Below are positions 27,069 through 35,828 of a stretch of DNA of 64,000 nucleotides, one piece after another (position 1 is the stretch's first letter; each line of letters opens with the position of its first letter). The notes beneath the pieces were generated by a model. It did not search any database. It had not been told where the DNA came from and saw nothing but the letters and a program-made list of their open reading frames with translations. The position numbers were made by a program, and so were the translations under genes. The DNA comes from Neobacillus niacini (GTDB taxonomy: Bacteria; Bacillota; Bacilli; Bacillales; Cytobacillaceae), in contig NZ_BAWM01000098.1 of assembly GCF_000759675.1 (NCBI RefSeq), forward strand, positions 248,001 through 312,000. The letters run 5' to 3'.

Positions 27069-29879
27069 ATGAAGAAGTACTTTGCTAGTTTACTAGCATT
27101 TTTAATGGTGCTAGCGGTATTTTCACAAGCTGCATTCCCTGTTTTAGCAAATGAAACAGTGGAAGAATCTGTGGTGGAGCTTGAGGTAAATAGGGATTTA
27201 TTTTCTCTTACTGAAGCAAGGACAGTAGAGGTACAAGCTGAATTGGGTGACGAGGTTGATTTAAGTCAACTAGAGTTTCAATTTGGCGAGAAGAGCCTAT
27301 CTGAGTGGAAAAAGTGGACAAGCGGTACAAAATTTAATGGGGATCCATTTATAACTGTAAAAGAAGAACCTCATTTTATTGAAGGAACTTCTACTGTTGC
27401 AGCGACGCTAGAGTTTGGACTTCTATTTAATAGAGATAATCTATCAAACAGAACAATCCGAACTCAATATCAGCAGTTTATTGGCGATTACGAATTGGCA
27501 TTGATCAATCCGGAAAGTAGGACTAAGGCTGCGACTACGGTCAAACTGAATGTGTATGACGAGTTTTTATTTTACGATCAAATAAAGCCTGCTATTGATG
27601 AAGTATTTGAACAAGCAAATGCAGCGAACGAACGCTACCTTGAATATCAAAGTCTTGGTAAGACAGTAGAGGGACGTGATCTTCACTTCGTTATTTTAGC
27701 AAAAGATAAAGAGGCTGTTGACAAATATTTAAACGAAACGTTACCAACAGCATTAGAAAATCCTGAAAGTTTAATCGAAAAAATAGAAAATGGGTCAATG
27801 GGTGATTACCAAGTTCCGATCTGGTTGAACAATATTCACCCTGATGAAGTTGAAGGTGTTGATGCTTCGGTTGATTTACTAAAGAAGTTTGCACTTGAGG
27901 ATGAAGTAAAATTTAATACAGTTAACAATCAGGAAGAAAGAACCGTAACGCTGAATGTGGATGAGGTACTAGATGATGTGATTTTCCTATATATGTTTAC
28001 TAACAACCCTGATGGAAGAGTGGCAAATACTAGAGCAAATGCTAATGGCTTTGACTTAAATCGTGACAATCATTATCAAACACAAGTGGAAACACAGCAA
28101 GTGACTCAGGAAATTGCAAAATGGACACCTCTTTCTTTCCTAGATATGCATGGATACGTAAACGGATTTTTAATTGAGCCAACAACGCCACCACATAACC
28201 CGAACTATGAATATGATCTGCTTCATGAAAATATGATTGCAGAGGCTCATGCGATGGGACAGGCTGGCGTAGGCAATTCTAACTTAAACTCTTATTTTAT
28301 TCCAGCACTTGAATGGGAAGATAGTTGGGATGATATGACTCCAGCCTATACTGCCACATTTGCGATGCTGCATGGATCTTTAGGTCATACAACTGAAGTT
28401 CCTTCATTAGGCCAGGATTCATTTAATGCGATGGTGGGTACTGGGCTTGGGGCTACGTTGTTTGTTACAGAAAACAAGGATGAACTTTACAAAAACCAGC
28501 TTGAGATCTTTAAGCGCGGGGTGAATGGCGAGGATAACCGAGCAGTAGATGAATATTATGTAAATGCTGCAGGAGAATCGATTGGACGAATTAGAGGTGA
28601 AAATGATAACTTCTTTCCAGACTACTATGTGATTCCAACCGATGATAAGAATCAAAAAAATAATCTTGAGGCACATAAAATGGTAGACTATTTACTTCGT
28701 AATGGGGTGAAGATCGAACAAACAACCAAAAATATAAGAGTAAATAACACCTTATATCCTAAAGGAACATATGTGGTTCCTATGAAACAAGCAAAACGCG
28801 GTCTGGCAAACGCTATGCTCTATAAAGGTGACAATGTGTCAGACTGGAAAGCCATGTACGATCCGGTAGTGGTTAATTTCCCTGCATTACGGGGATTTGA
28901 TGTACATGAAATTCGTGAAGCAAATGCTTTTGATAAAAACACTGCTAAAGTAGAAACCGTAACTTTACCAACAGGTGAAGTAGTTGGAAAGACACCGAAA
29001 CAAGTGCTGAAAAATTCCAATAATGAAACTATCAAACTAGTAAATGAACTTCTTAAAAATGGTGCAGTTGTCGAAAAGGCTACTGAAACAAAAGCTGGTG
29101 TAAATAAGGGCGACTTTATCGTCAGTACGAAGGATCTACAGGCTTTTGGTAAAAACTATTATTTCGAAGCAAAATCACTAGGCACCTCTCAAAAACTTAA
29201 TACAGAGCAATTGAAGTTACCAAAGGTAGCAGTAACAGGGTCTTCGCAATTAGCATTCTCGTTGAGAGAGCTTGGTTTTGACTTAGTTGATCAAGCTGAT
29301 GCAGATGTGATTGTTAGTGATGGAAGAATCTTTGATCCAAATACCTTATCCGGGAAATCATTTGTTGGAATTGGAACAAGCACACTGAGTGCTGTAGAAG
29401 ATAGCGGCTTGCTCCCTGGCTTTAATTTCGATTACACAAGTAACGGTCATGAAGGTCTTGTAAAAGCAAAAGTAAATGACCACGTGCTAACTTCAGGTTA
29501 TCAGGCAGATGAGCTTCTTTATACAACCTCAGGGGCATGGATTACTTTTGTTCCTGAAGATGCTGAAGTATTAGCAACCTTCAGTGGTAGTGATGATTTC
29601 TATGTTGCTGGCTGGTGGCCAGGTCACGAAAGTGCGAAGGGTCAAACTCTTGCCTTTACTAAAAACCTTGAAGATACCACTATTACCCTTTTTGCCAATG
29701 ACCTGGCCTTTAGAGCACACACGCAATACAGCTATCGACTCTTAGCAAACAGCATCTTTGCTTCCGTTGGTTCTGAGGTTCAAAAGAAAGGCAAAGGAAT
29801 AGCGAAGGGTAAAGAAGTGAAGGCTCAGAATAATAAAATCGAAAAATCCTTCTTTGAAATTGGTAGAGACCGAGAGTAA
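27069..29879 (+). CDS. large secreted M14 family carboxypeptidase-like protein
   Basis: About 936 residues from ATG 27069 (MKKYFASLLAFLMVLAVFS, signal peptide ending near VLANE), preceded by GAAAGGATG. After an N-terminal beta region, the M14 domain lies at about 180-500: LGKTVEGRDLHFVIL, NNIHPDEVEG (zinc His/Glu), GFDLNRDNHYQ, LDMHGYVNG (third His), GHTTEVP (candidate catalytic Glu). The C-terminal 300 residues include a flavodoxin-like segment (KVAVTGSSQLAFSLRELGFDL) of the kind appended to other secreted Bacillus M14 proteins, and a lysine-rich tail. It is a paralogue of the gene before it but has its own promoter region. Confidence 0.85.
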   Translation: MKKYFASLLAFLMVLAVFSQAAFPVLANETVEESVVELEVNRDLFSLTEARTVEVQAELGDEVDLSQLEFQFGEKSLSEWKKWTSGTKFNGDPFITVKEEPHFIEGTSTVAATLEFGLLFNRDNLSNRTIRTQYQQFIGDYELALINPESRTKAATTVKLNVYDEFLFYDQIKPAIDEVFEQANAANERYLEYQSLGKTVEGRDLHFVILAKDKEAVDKYLNETLPTALENPESLIEKIENGSMGDYQVPIWLNNIHPDEVEGVDASVDLLKKFALEDEVKFNTVNNQEERTVTLNVDEVLDDVIFLYMFTNNPDGRVANTRANANGFDLNRDNHYQTQVETQQVTQEIAKWTPLSFLDMHGYVNGFLIEPTTPPHNPNYEYDLLHENMIAEAHAMGQAGVGNSNLNSYFIPALEWEDSWDDMTPAYTATFAMLHGSLGHTTEVPSLGQDSFNAMVGTGLGATLFVTENKDELYKNQLEIFKRGVNGEDNRAVDEYYVNAAGESIGRIRGENDNFFPDYYVIPTDDKNQKNNLEAHKMVDYLLRNGVKIEQTTKNIRVNNTLYPKGTYVVPMKQAKRGLANAMLYKGDNVSDWKAMYDPVVVNFPALRGFDVHEIREANAFDKNTAKVETVTLPTGEVVGKTPKQVLKNSNNETIKLVNELLKNGAVVEKATETKAGVNKGDFIVSTKDLQAFGKNYYFEAKSLGTSQKLNTEQLKLPKVAVTGSSQLAFSLRELGFDLVDQADADVIVSDGRIFDPNTLSGKSFVGIGTSTLSAVEDSGLLPGFNFDYTSNGHEGLVKAKVNDHVLTSGYQADELLYTTSGAWITFVPEDAEVLATFSGSDDFYVAGWWPGHESAKGQTLAFTKNLEDTTITLFANDLAFRAHTQYSYRLLANSIFASVGSEVQKKGKGIAKGKEVKAQNNKIEKSFFEIGRDRE

Positions 29880-29946
29880 GCTCAACCGTTGATTAAAAGG
29901 TTCACGGAAAAACAGCGATATCAAAGACAGTGTATTATTTACAGTG

Positions 29947-29977
29947 AGAGGTTCTCGTCATTATAACGAGAACCTCT
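29947..29977 (+). terminator. stem-loop after the large M14 gene
   Basis: Perfect 12-bp stem AGAGGTTCTCGT / ACGAGAACCTCT with a 7-nt loop, 68 nt after the stop codon. The tail TGTATTC is only weakly T-rich. Confidence 0.65.
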
Positions 29978-30062
29978 TGTATTCAATGTTTTGCCCCAGT
30001 CTAAAACGGTCTTTCATGAAACTGGCTGGAAACTGTGTAGGAATTCCCTATATGAATTTTTA

Positions 30063-30404
30063 TCAAAGTAATTCTTCTGCCAATCTATCTTTTTCCTCTA
30101 ATATATTTAAGCTTTCAATCTGTTTAATAACTTGAACATTTCTTGAGAGAAGTACAAGGGCTTTATTAACAACATTTATTTCATATTCTATATCACAGAC
30201 AGCTGGTACTTGACCAATAATCTTTTGAACTACTTCAAATGGTACTTCAACTTGAGCGATTTTGTGACCGTTGGAAACACCTTTTTCATTAGAACTAGAT
30301 TGTTTTTTACTAAGAATATGAATCTCTCCACTTTGCACTAATTTTCCTTCATCATTCTTGAAATCATATGTATGTGCATATATAACAACCTCCTGATGTT
30401 TCAT
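30063..30404 (-). CDS. hypothetical protein
   Basis: 113 residues from ATG 30404 (MKHQEVVIYAH), which has GAGGGAT upstream. A longer in-frame start at 30446 would run through the terminator of the preceding gene. I do not recognise the family. The sequence looks soluble, alternates beta strands (VVIYAHTYDF, GEIHILSKK, KIAQVEVPFEVVQKII, KALVLLSRNVQVI) and ends in a short acidic/basic helix. No signal peptide or membrane helix. It is separated from its neighbours by hairpins on both sides. Confidence 0.6.
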   Translation of the reverse strand: MKHQEVVIYAHTYDFKNDEGKLVQSGEIHILSKKQSSSNEKGVSNGHKIAQVEVPFEVVQKIIGQVPAVCDIEYEINVVNKALVLLSRNVQVIKQIESLNILEEKDRLAEELL

Positions 30405-30426
30405 GACAATCCCTCGAAAGTAAAAA

Positions 30427-30449
30427 GCGATGCCTTCTTTCAGCATCGC
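30427..30449 (-). terminator. rho-independent terminator after the DMT exporter gene
   Basis: 7-bp stem GCGATGC / GCATCGC followed on the minus strand by TTTTTACTTT, 10 nt past the exporter stop. Confidence 0.8.
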
Positions 30450-30458
30450 AACCTTTAT

Positions 30459-31433
30459 TTAGTTTAAGTTTACAGACTGATTAAAATGACTTTCCACTCT
30501 TTTATTTGAAACAAAGCTATGCAAAATCATTCCAAAGATAACGATAAAAATACCGACCGTGGATAATGGCGAAGGAAGAGGTATAGATAGAATTATTAGT
30601 TCCCCAGCTAATGCAAAAACTACTTCTATTGATTGGGTTGCTTCAACAGCAGCCAACTTTTGCATATTTCCTCTTACCATATCTGTAGCCATGAAAAATA
30701 AGACTGTAGCAATGACTCCTGAAAAAAGTGCCACCAATAACGATTGAAGACTTTGCCCTCCACTTGGCAATCCAACAGTAAACAAGCCATAGCAGGAAAG
30801 TAATAACCAGAATGGGAGACTTGCTAATGTCATTCCTAACACTCGTTGATAAGCATCTATACGCCCTTCAGATACATCCATCATTTTGCGATTCCCTAAA
30901 GGATAAGCAAATGAAGCGATCAGAATCGGAACAACACCTAATAATAGATTTTCAAAGGAAAGTTGCTTTGCTTGTTCCAGTTGCATGACACCAATTCCTA
31001 ACAGAATAATCAATGACATGATAAGTCCTCTAAAGGGAATTTTACCTCTTATCTGTAATGGACCATTTTTGGTGTGTATTGTTTCAAAAAATAACGGTGC
31101 CAGCAATGCACCAGAAATAATCGTAATTTGCCATGTTCCAGCAATCAGCCAGCCAGGTGAGTACGCAGAGGCAAAACATAAGGGGGCATAGAATAACCCG
31201 AAGCCAACAAAGCTCCATAGTATCCATTTACCTGGTTGTTTTCTCATTTCATTCAAGAGTGGTCGTAGATTTTTCCTCATGATGACAATACACAAAAGAA
31301 ATGGGACCATAAAGATATATCGGAGCGAGGCACTCCAAATCCAACTGCCACCAGAAAGCTCCATCGATGCATTAAGAACAAATGTAAAAGCAAAAAAGAA
31401 GGCTGCACAAATTCCGATTAAAATTGATTTCAA
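30459..31433 (-). CDS. DMT-superfamily (EamA/EmrE-like) multidrug or metabolite exporter
   Basis: 324 residues with about ten hydrophobic helices in two five-helix halves, the EamA/DMT pattern (first helix ILIGICAAFFFAFTFVLNAS; second half from about 165, with MATDMVRGNMQKLAAVEATQ near residue 250). Members export drugs or metabolites; the substrate is not deducible. Its start overlaps the stop of the upstream GntR gene by 4 nt (ATGA type), so the two are translated together and the regulator probably controls the exporter. Confidence 0.85.
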   Translation of the reverse strand: MKSILIGICAAFFFAFTFVLNASMELSGGSWIWSASLRYIFMVPFLLCIVIMRKNLRPLLNEMRKQPGKWILWSFVGFGLFYAPLCFASAYSPGWLIAGTWQITIISGALLAPLFFETIHTKNGPLQIRGKIPFRGLIMSLIILLGIGVMQLEQAKQLSFENLLLGVVPILIASFAYPLGNRKMMDVSEGRIDAYQRVLGMTLASLPFWLLLSCYGLFTVGLPSGGQSLQSLLVALFSGVIATVLFFMATDMVRGNMQKLAAVEATQSIEVVFALAGELIILSIPLPSPLSTVGIFIVIFGMILHSFVSNKRVESHFNQSVNLN

Positions 31434-32092
31434 CTGAATTCACCTCGGCTCCTTACCTGAGTTAATAGTTCGCCAAGACTTAGCCAGTTTTCTTCTACAA
31501 GACGGACTACTCTTTCATGTTCTTGATTTTTACAAGCTGATATTATTTGATCATGCTGTTCTACCGATTTTAACCCTTTGAGCGAAATAAATTGTGAGAT
31601 TTCTAATCGTTGAATTTTAGGTACGATACGTTCCAATGCTAATGCAATTTCAGGGTTAGCAGCGGCATCTAGGAAAACCTTATGAAAAGTACCATCTGCT
31701 TCAATTGCCTTGATCACATCACCATTTTCAATAGCTAGTCTCAAAGTCTTATTGCTAAACTCTAATTCTTCGATATCCATATCCTTCAATAAAGGACTTG
31801 CAAGTCGAGCAGCTAATGCGTGTAAAGCTGCTACAACCGTAAAAGCATGTTTCGCCTCCTCTAACTTTAATGGTGCTACACGAGTAGATGACCCTGGAAG
31901 TGACTCAACAAGGCCTTCGTCTTCAAGTCGTTTCAATGCTTCCCTGACAGGAGTACGACTAATTCCAAACTTTTCTGCTAATTCTTTGTCATTTAAGCGT
32001 TCTTCTGGTTCTAATTCCAAGTTGATAATCGACTTTTTTAAAGTTTGATATACTTCATCTCTAAACGACAAACGTTTAATTGGTTTTATCAT
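31430..32092 (-). CDS. GntR-family (FadR/FCD subfamily) transcriptional regulator
   Basis: About 220 residues: a winged helix at the N-terminus (FRDEVYQTLKKSIINLELEP, ELAEKFGISRTPVREALKRLEDEG) and an FCD ligand-binding domain from about 85, whose metal-type residues include DGTFHKVFLDAA and the His in SVEQHDQII. Repressor of the coupled exporter gene by inference. Starts at 32092 (MIKPIKR) or 32104 (MEKN) are both possible; neither has a strong ribosome site. A short inverted repeat sits directly upstream. Confidence 0.85.
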   Translation of the reverse strand: MIKPIKRLSFRDEVYQTLKKSIINLELEPEERLNDKELAEKFGISRTPVREALKRLEDEGLVESLPGSSTRVAPLKLEEAKHAFTVVAALHALAARLASPLLKDMDIEELEFSNKTLRLAIENGDVIKAIEADGTFHKVFLDAAANPEIALALERIVPKIQRLEISQFISLKGLKSVEQHDQIISACKNQEHERVVRLVEENWLSLGELLTQVRSRGEFS

Positions 32093-32109
32093 GTTCTTTT
32101 CCATAAAAC

Positions 32110-32126
32110 CAATATATCGCATATTG
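32110..32126. promoter_or_regulatory. candidate GntR operator
   Basis: CAATAT-N5-ATATTG inverted repeat immediately upstream of the regulator's start, a position suited to autorepression. Short arms, so only suggestive. Confidence 0.35.
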
Positions 32127-32259
32127 ATTTTTATTACAATCAATTTTATTTCATCTTCAACTAATAGCACTATTGGACACCAACAACAAAAAAAAAAGTC
32201 CGAGTGGCCTCTGGTCTATGTACAAAAAGAATTCGTCAGAATCCTTGATAATATTGAGT

Positions 32260-32323
32260 TGGCGGGACTGCGTGGGAATCGAACCCACCAGACCACACAC
32301 GCAGGTCTCAAGCAGTTTTGAAG
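32260..32323 (-). pseudogene. 3' half of a selenocysteine tRNA (anticodon UCA to CCA)
   Basis: On the minus strand: anticodon loop CTTCAAA (anticodon TCA), stem strand ACTGC, variable-arm hairpin AGACC/GGTCT, T arm GTGGG-TTCGATT-CCCAC, an eight-base acceptor strand GCAGTCCC, discriminator G and encoded CCA. An 8-bp acceptor, 5-bp T stem, UCA anticodon and G discriminator are diagnostic of bacterial tRNA-Sec. The 5' half is not there: upstream of the anticodon loop the sequence (TGCTAGCAAA) cannot form the anticodon stem, D arm or acceptor. It is a half-gene, not a functional tRNA. Confidence 0.75.
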
Positions 32324-32434
32324 TTTGCTAGCACCTATTTTTCTAGTATCTACTTGTAACCTGAAGTAGTGATAAATCAAACTTTTTTGGTCCCTAGTGT
32401 TTTCTTGTGATTTGTAATTTTTAAAATTTGTGTT
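32324..32434. repeat. dispersed repeat flanking the tRNA-Sec half, also at 49921-50012
   Basis: The stretch from about 32335 to 32434 (ending TTTCTTGTGATTTGTAATTT) aligns along nearly 100 bp with 49921-50012, including TTCTTGTGATTTGTAATTTT in both. It ends with the AAAATTTG motif that also starts the repeats near 940 and 12400. It is part of a compound repeat family together with the tRNA-Sec fragment. Confidence 0.65.
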
Positions 32435-32533
32435 TCTGGCAATTAATTGATGTATGTTTTGGCAGTATGTTTATCAATCCTTTTGAAACATTACTCAAAG
32501 AGAAACTGTATAGATGCTAATATTTATGAAGCT

Positions 32534-32577
32534 GTGCCTACTGTACTAACGGGCAGGATAGTTGAATAAGGGTGGGG
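32534..32577. repeat. short dispersed repeat CTAACGGGCAGGATAGTTG
   Basis: CTAACGGGCAGGATAGTTGA here is a variant of CTAACGGGGCAGGTTAGCTG at 34861-34880. A more degenerate form (GCTAGCTGGGTAGGTTAA) lies near 32922. This resembles intergenic repeats seen in Bacillus genomes; its origin is not clear. Confidence 0.45.
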
Positions 32578-32640
32578 CATTTGGTCTAACTTTTAGGGGA
32601 AATTATACTATTGAATATATCTTCTAAAGGAGACGATTTT

Positions 32641-32892
32641 ATGATTTTTGAGATTATTGCAGTACTGCTTGGAGGTATCGGACAAGATAACTCTTTATAT
32701 ACAAAGAAAATAGATAAGCATATTGAAGAATTAAGAAAATATAACTGGTTTAATAAGTTATACGATGATGAAAAGTATCATCGTTTGTTCTTCGTAAATA
32801 AGCGAGTAAGGAAGTTTTTGCAAAGTACCTTTCTAACTAAAAGACTTATAAACAATCCTAATGCACAAAACACCTTTAAAATCTCTTCTTGA
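32641..32892 (+). CDS. small hypothetical protein
   Basis: 83 residues from ATG 32641, which has a strong AAAGGAG site 8 nt upstream; an in-frame TTG at 32611 would include that site. N-terminus hydrophobic (MIFEIIAVLLGGIGQ), the rest basic and rich in Lys, Arg, Asn and Tyr (KKIDKHIEELRKYNWFNKLY). I do not recognise it. It lies isolated between repeats. Confidence 0.5.
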   Translation: MIFEIIAVLLGGIGQDNSLYTKKIDKHIEELRKYNWFNKLYDDEKYHRLFFVNKRVRKFLQSTFLTKRLINNPNAQNTFKISS

Positions 32893-33047
32893 TAAGCAAC
32901 TAAGTAAATAATCCTTATTACGCTAGCTGGGTAGGTTAATTTAGGAAGGAATTTCTTGGAAAACGGTAATAGTTAACGTAATGGACTTTCTACCAAATTA
33001 AAGGGTCCCATTTTCGGGTGTATTCTTGATAAATGTTCATAAGAAAA

Positions 33048-33069
33048 GACGTATGAATTGGTATACGTC
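33048..33069 (-). terminator. bidirectional stem-loop terminator
   Basis: Stem GACGTAT / ATACGTC with T-rich sequence on both sides; on the minus strand CTTTTCTTATG follows. It lies 48 nt past the stop of the gene at 33117 and also downstream of the small plus-strand gene. Confidence 0.7.
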
Positions 33070-33116
33070 ATTTTCCTTGTTTATTAATGTTTTATTATCC
33101 ATGATGAAAGGTGTTA

Positions 33117-33515
33117 CTAGGGGTTATCAAGACAAAATATATAAGCAGGACAGGATTTGGACACCGTTGGAAGTATTATTACAGGTTGAACACTTCCAGG
33201 TTCTAATCTTACCAGGGTAGGAACTCCATTATTCAAAGCCCAAACTACCATTGGGCATATGTCTCTATTAGAAAGTTCTGCTTGAACAAAAGGGTTGGCT
33301 AGTTCTTCGACTGTTGGAGTACTAAATTCTGGATCGCCAGTTAGGTTATCACAGGTAGCTAGTTGAGGGAATTCCCCTATAATATTCGGAAAAGAAATTC
33401 GCATCCCATTATTTAAGGCAATAGGAGAATCGAGAGCAAAATCTATCCGTCGTTGCTTACATTCAGGTGGTTCATTTGGATAATCGGTTACAGGTGGACA
33501 AATTCGTATACCCAA
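33117..33515 (-). CDS. hypothetical cysteine-containing protein
   Basis: 132 residues from TTG 33515 (MGIRICPPVTDYP), chosen because a perfect AAAGGAGGTG lies 7 nt upstream. Not recognised. It is hydrophilic, with no signal peptide or membrane helix, six Cys (ICPP, ECKQ, TCDN, ICPM, SCPAYIFC) and two similar segments (IALNNGMRISFPN and WALNNGVPTLVRL) that may be an internal duplication. Such small Cys/Pro-containing proteins in spore formers can be coat or exosporium components, but nothing here proves it. A terminator follows. Confidence 0.6.
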   Translation of the reverse strand: MGIRICPPVTDYPNEPPECKQRRIDFALDSPIALNNGMRISFPNIIGEFPQLATCDNLTGDPEFSTPTVEELANPFVQAELSNRDICPMVVWALNNGVPTLVRLEPGSVQPVIILPTVSKSCPAYIFCLDNP

Positions 33516-33734
33516 TATATTCACCTCCTTTGCTTGTCCTACTATCAATGTATGTAAAATAAAACTGAAGGTATAGATATTTGTAATAGACTTTACTAAA
33601 AAATTACACCAAACTATTTCTATTTATTTTAAATGAAAGGCTGTGTGACTCCCCGCGATAAAGGTAGTCTTTATTAAAGTTTATGAAATAATGTTATTAA
33701 ACTATAGGGTGCTTTTCTTCCATTTTTTAAATTT

Positions 33735-33789
33735 AATAAGCCGAAAATATACAAGTTTATATTCACCACTTGTACATTTTCGGCTTATT
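33735..33789. terminator. long bidirectional terminator
   Basis: 22-nt arms (AATAAGCCGAAAATATACAA... and its complement) with one G-T pair, 11-nt loop, T-rich on both sides. It lies 57 nt downstream of the membrane-protein gene at 33846. Confidence 0.9.
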
Positions 33790-33845
33790 TTCATTCAATA
33801 AATATACTGCCATAACCAGCATTATTTATTTGCCAAATATAAATA

Positions 33846-34595
33846 TTAAGCTGATTGCTTTTCGTTTCTTCTTGCTCGACCTTCCTTTTTATTTGATTTT
33901 GCTCTTGATTTAGACACTCTAAATAATAGTATAAATCCCCCACTCAACATTAAAGCCCATACAAGTGCGAATTTATTACCACTTAAATATATACCTATAA
34001 TAGGTATCAAAAGAAGTAGTATGCTTTTTAGATAATAATTTACTTTGGGATTAATGACCATCAAAACTGATATCATAACAAGCAACGAAGTTTTGATATT
34101 CACCACAAAGGAGTGATTAGTGTAATTTACATAGAAGTAATACCCCAACGATCCTAAAATTGCAAATAAGGAAAGATAAAATCTCATAAACGAACTTTTA
34201 TAAAACAGAATCCAAACGGCAATAAAATTAATACCTGCACATATTCCAAGCACAAACAATGTATGATAAAACGTCAAATTACCAATAGGTTCTTTCATAA
34301 AGTTCCAAATGAATTTGAAGTTGTAACAAACAGCTGCTACTACAAATATCTTAAAGACTAGTTTTAATGAGAACATTTCCGCTTTCTTTTTCTTATTTGA
34401 AGATCTGGATGGCGAATATACTACCGCTTCGCCCTCTTCAACTACTTTTTTCTTTTTCCTTCCCATAAGCCATTGTTTATATCCTCTTTCTTCCGGTTCC
34501 CTTTCTGCTTTTTGTCTAGTAGCGTATTTTCTTTCTTTATATTCTTCATCATCAACTTTTTCTACTTGTTCGTCTGAATTCGAATAAAAATCCAA
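33846..34595 (-). CDS. hypothetical polytopic membrane protein
   Basis: 249 residues. The first 75 are highly charged and cytoplasmic-looking (EEYKERKYATRQKAEREPEE, then GRKKKKVVEEGE). They are followed by about six hydrophobic helices (LKLVFKIFVVAAVCYNF; TLFVLGICAGINFIAVWIL; FYLSLFAILGSLGYYFYV; SLLVMISVLMVI; SILLLLIPIIGIYL; LVWALMLSGGFILLF) and a basic tail. I do not recognise the family. Monocistronic with a long terminator. Confidence 0.6.
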   Translation of the reverse strand: MDFYSNSDEQVEKVDDEEYKERKYATRQKAEREPEERGYKQWLMGRKKKKVVEEGEAVVYSPSRSSNKKKKAEMFSLKLVFKIFVVAAVCYNFKFIWNFMKEPIGNLTFYHTLFVLGICAGINFIAVWILFYKSSFMRFYLSLFAILGSLGYYFYVNYTNHSFVVNIKTSLLVMISVLMVINPKVNYYLKSILLLLIPIIGIYLSGNKFALVWALMLSGGFILLFRVSKSRAKSNKKEGRARRNEKQSA

Positions 34596-34852
34596 TACCT
34601 ATTCACCTCAAAAATATTTTTTTATTATAACTTATTTAGATATAAGTAGTGATTTCTAAGCTCCTTTTTTAATAGAAACTTACCTCAAGTGTACCACTAT
34701 TAATTTAGTTTATCAGGTACATATTGTGACTACTTTAATTTACTAGATGCCGTCGCCTTTTTATTGTTTCAAATCAAGATTGTAAAATGTTGTTCTTAAA
34801 CTATAGGGTGCAAGAGTTGAAGAACTAGGGTTGCTCCGGCGGTCCTTTTTTA

Positions 34853-34885
34853 TTCTTCAGCTAACGGGGCAGGTTAGCTGAAGAA
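34853..34885. repeat. 13-bp inverted repeat within a dispersed element
   Basis: Arms TTCTTCAGCTAAC (34853-34865) and GTTAGCTGAAGAA (34873-34885) pair perfectly. The centre matches the repeat at 32534-32577. Just upstream, TTAAACTATAGGGTGC (from 34797) also occurs at about 33695. It could serve as the terminator of the gap between the two membrane-protein genes. Confidence 0.6.
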
Positions 34886-34893
34886 GGAAGTGA

Positions 34894-35367
34894 TTAATCA
34901 TCCTTGTTACTCCTTATATATTTTAAATGCCAGGGTAAGTAAAAAGCATACGCAACGAAGTGAACGGGGGTTGAATACCAGTTATTATAATTTTTCATTA
35001 ATCCCACTATAGTTGTTAACCATTCAAGTACAAGTGACAAAATTAAAAAGGAGATAACCAAGAACCATTTTTTATCTTCTTTATATAAATTTAAATAAAT
35101 AACTGATAAACATGAAGGTATGATACCAAATAGGGTAAGTTCAGGTATCCCTTCTTTTTGTGGGTCTCCCAAATCGAAAATGTCAAATGGAACTGCTATT
35201 GTCATATCTATCATCCAAAGGAGATAACCAATAATACCAAAAGTTATATAAATTTCTTTCCAGTTTATTCTTTTCTTCGGCATGAAAAAAACAATTAAAA
35301 GTAGAATTACACTAAGGATTACTGGGTACCACCACCCCTTATTTAAAGAAAAATCTGGTTGTTTCAC
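34894..35367 (-). CDS. hypothetical membrane protein (CBO0543-like)
   Basis: 157 residues with four to five hydrophobic helices (WYPVILSVILLLIVFFMP; IYITFGIIGYLLWMIDM; LTLFGIIPSCLSVIYLNLY; WFLVISFLILSLVLEWL). The helix spacing and the motif WYSTPVHFVAYAFYLPWHLK near the C-terminus recall the uncharacterised CBO0543 family of Firmicutes, from memory only. Function unknown. It stands alone. Confidence 0.55.
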   Translation of the reverse strand: MKQPDFSLNKGWWYPVILSVILLLIVFFMPKKRINWKEIYITFGIIGYLLWMIDMTIAVPFDIFDLGDPQKEGIPELTLFGIIPSCLSVIYLNLYKEDKKWFLVISFLILSLVLEWLTTIVGLMKNYNNWYSTPVHFVAYAFYLPWHLKYIRSNKDD

Positions 35368-35692
35368 AAAAAAAACTCCTTTTCTTTATAGTTACTCACC
35401 AACGATTAATTATCCAAACTAACGGAGGTCGTTAACAGAATAACAAACACATCCTTTTTTTTCATGGTGCCTTTCGTTTAATGAACTCCAGAAAACTTAA
35501 TATGTTATGAAGTAAAGCTTAAAATGACCGAACTTTTAAAGTTAGCGAAGCTAAATTTAACATCATAGAACCTTGTCCACTTTGCTTCAAGAATATAGTT
35601 TATAAAGATAAATGAAATTGGGTTATGTAAAAATAGCAACTATTTAATTTAAGCGGAGACAGACAAAAAAATAAAAAATAAGTATATAAGAA
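35368..35692. other. intergenic region, nothing recognised
   Basis: AT-rich stretch upstream of the membrane-protein gene. I see no gene, RNA or clear repeat in it. Confidence 0.4.
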
Positions 35693-35727
35693 AAAGCCTC
35701 ATAGTTCAAAATTCACTGTGAGGCTTT
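35693..35727 (-). terminator. terminator after etfA
   Basis: Stem AAAGCCTCATAGT / ACTGTGAGGCTTT (one wobble pair) with a 9-nt loop, T-run on the minus strand. About 100 nt past the etfA stop. Confidence 0.8.
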
Positions 35728-35828
35728 AATATAGATTTATCGAGAGTATCCAATGATTCATTGTGGGACTTAGACTCCTACCTTTTTGAGAAATTCTGTT
35801 TTATGTTTATCGTTCCGGCATCATTACA

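Noticed and set aside
32260..32323. A functional tRNA gene
   Set aside because: The acceptor 5' strand, D arm and 5' anticodon stem are absent, so it cannot fold as a complete tRNA.
12511..32323. A genomic island bounded by two tRNA-Sec 3' fragments
   Set aside because: The enclosed genes are ordinary core genes and there is no integrase; a dispersed repeat explains the fragments better.
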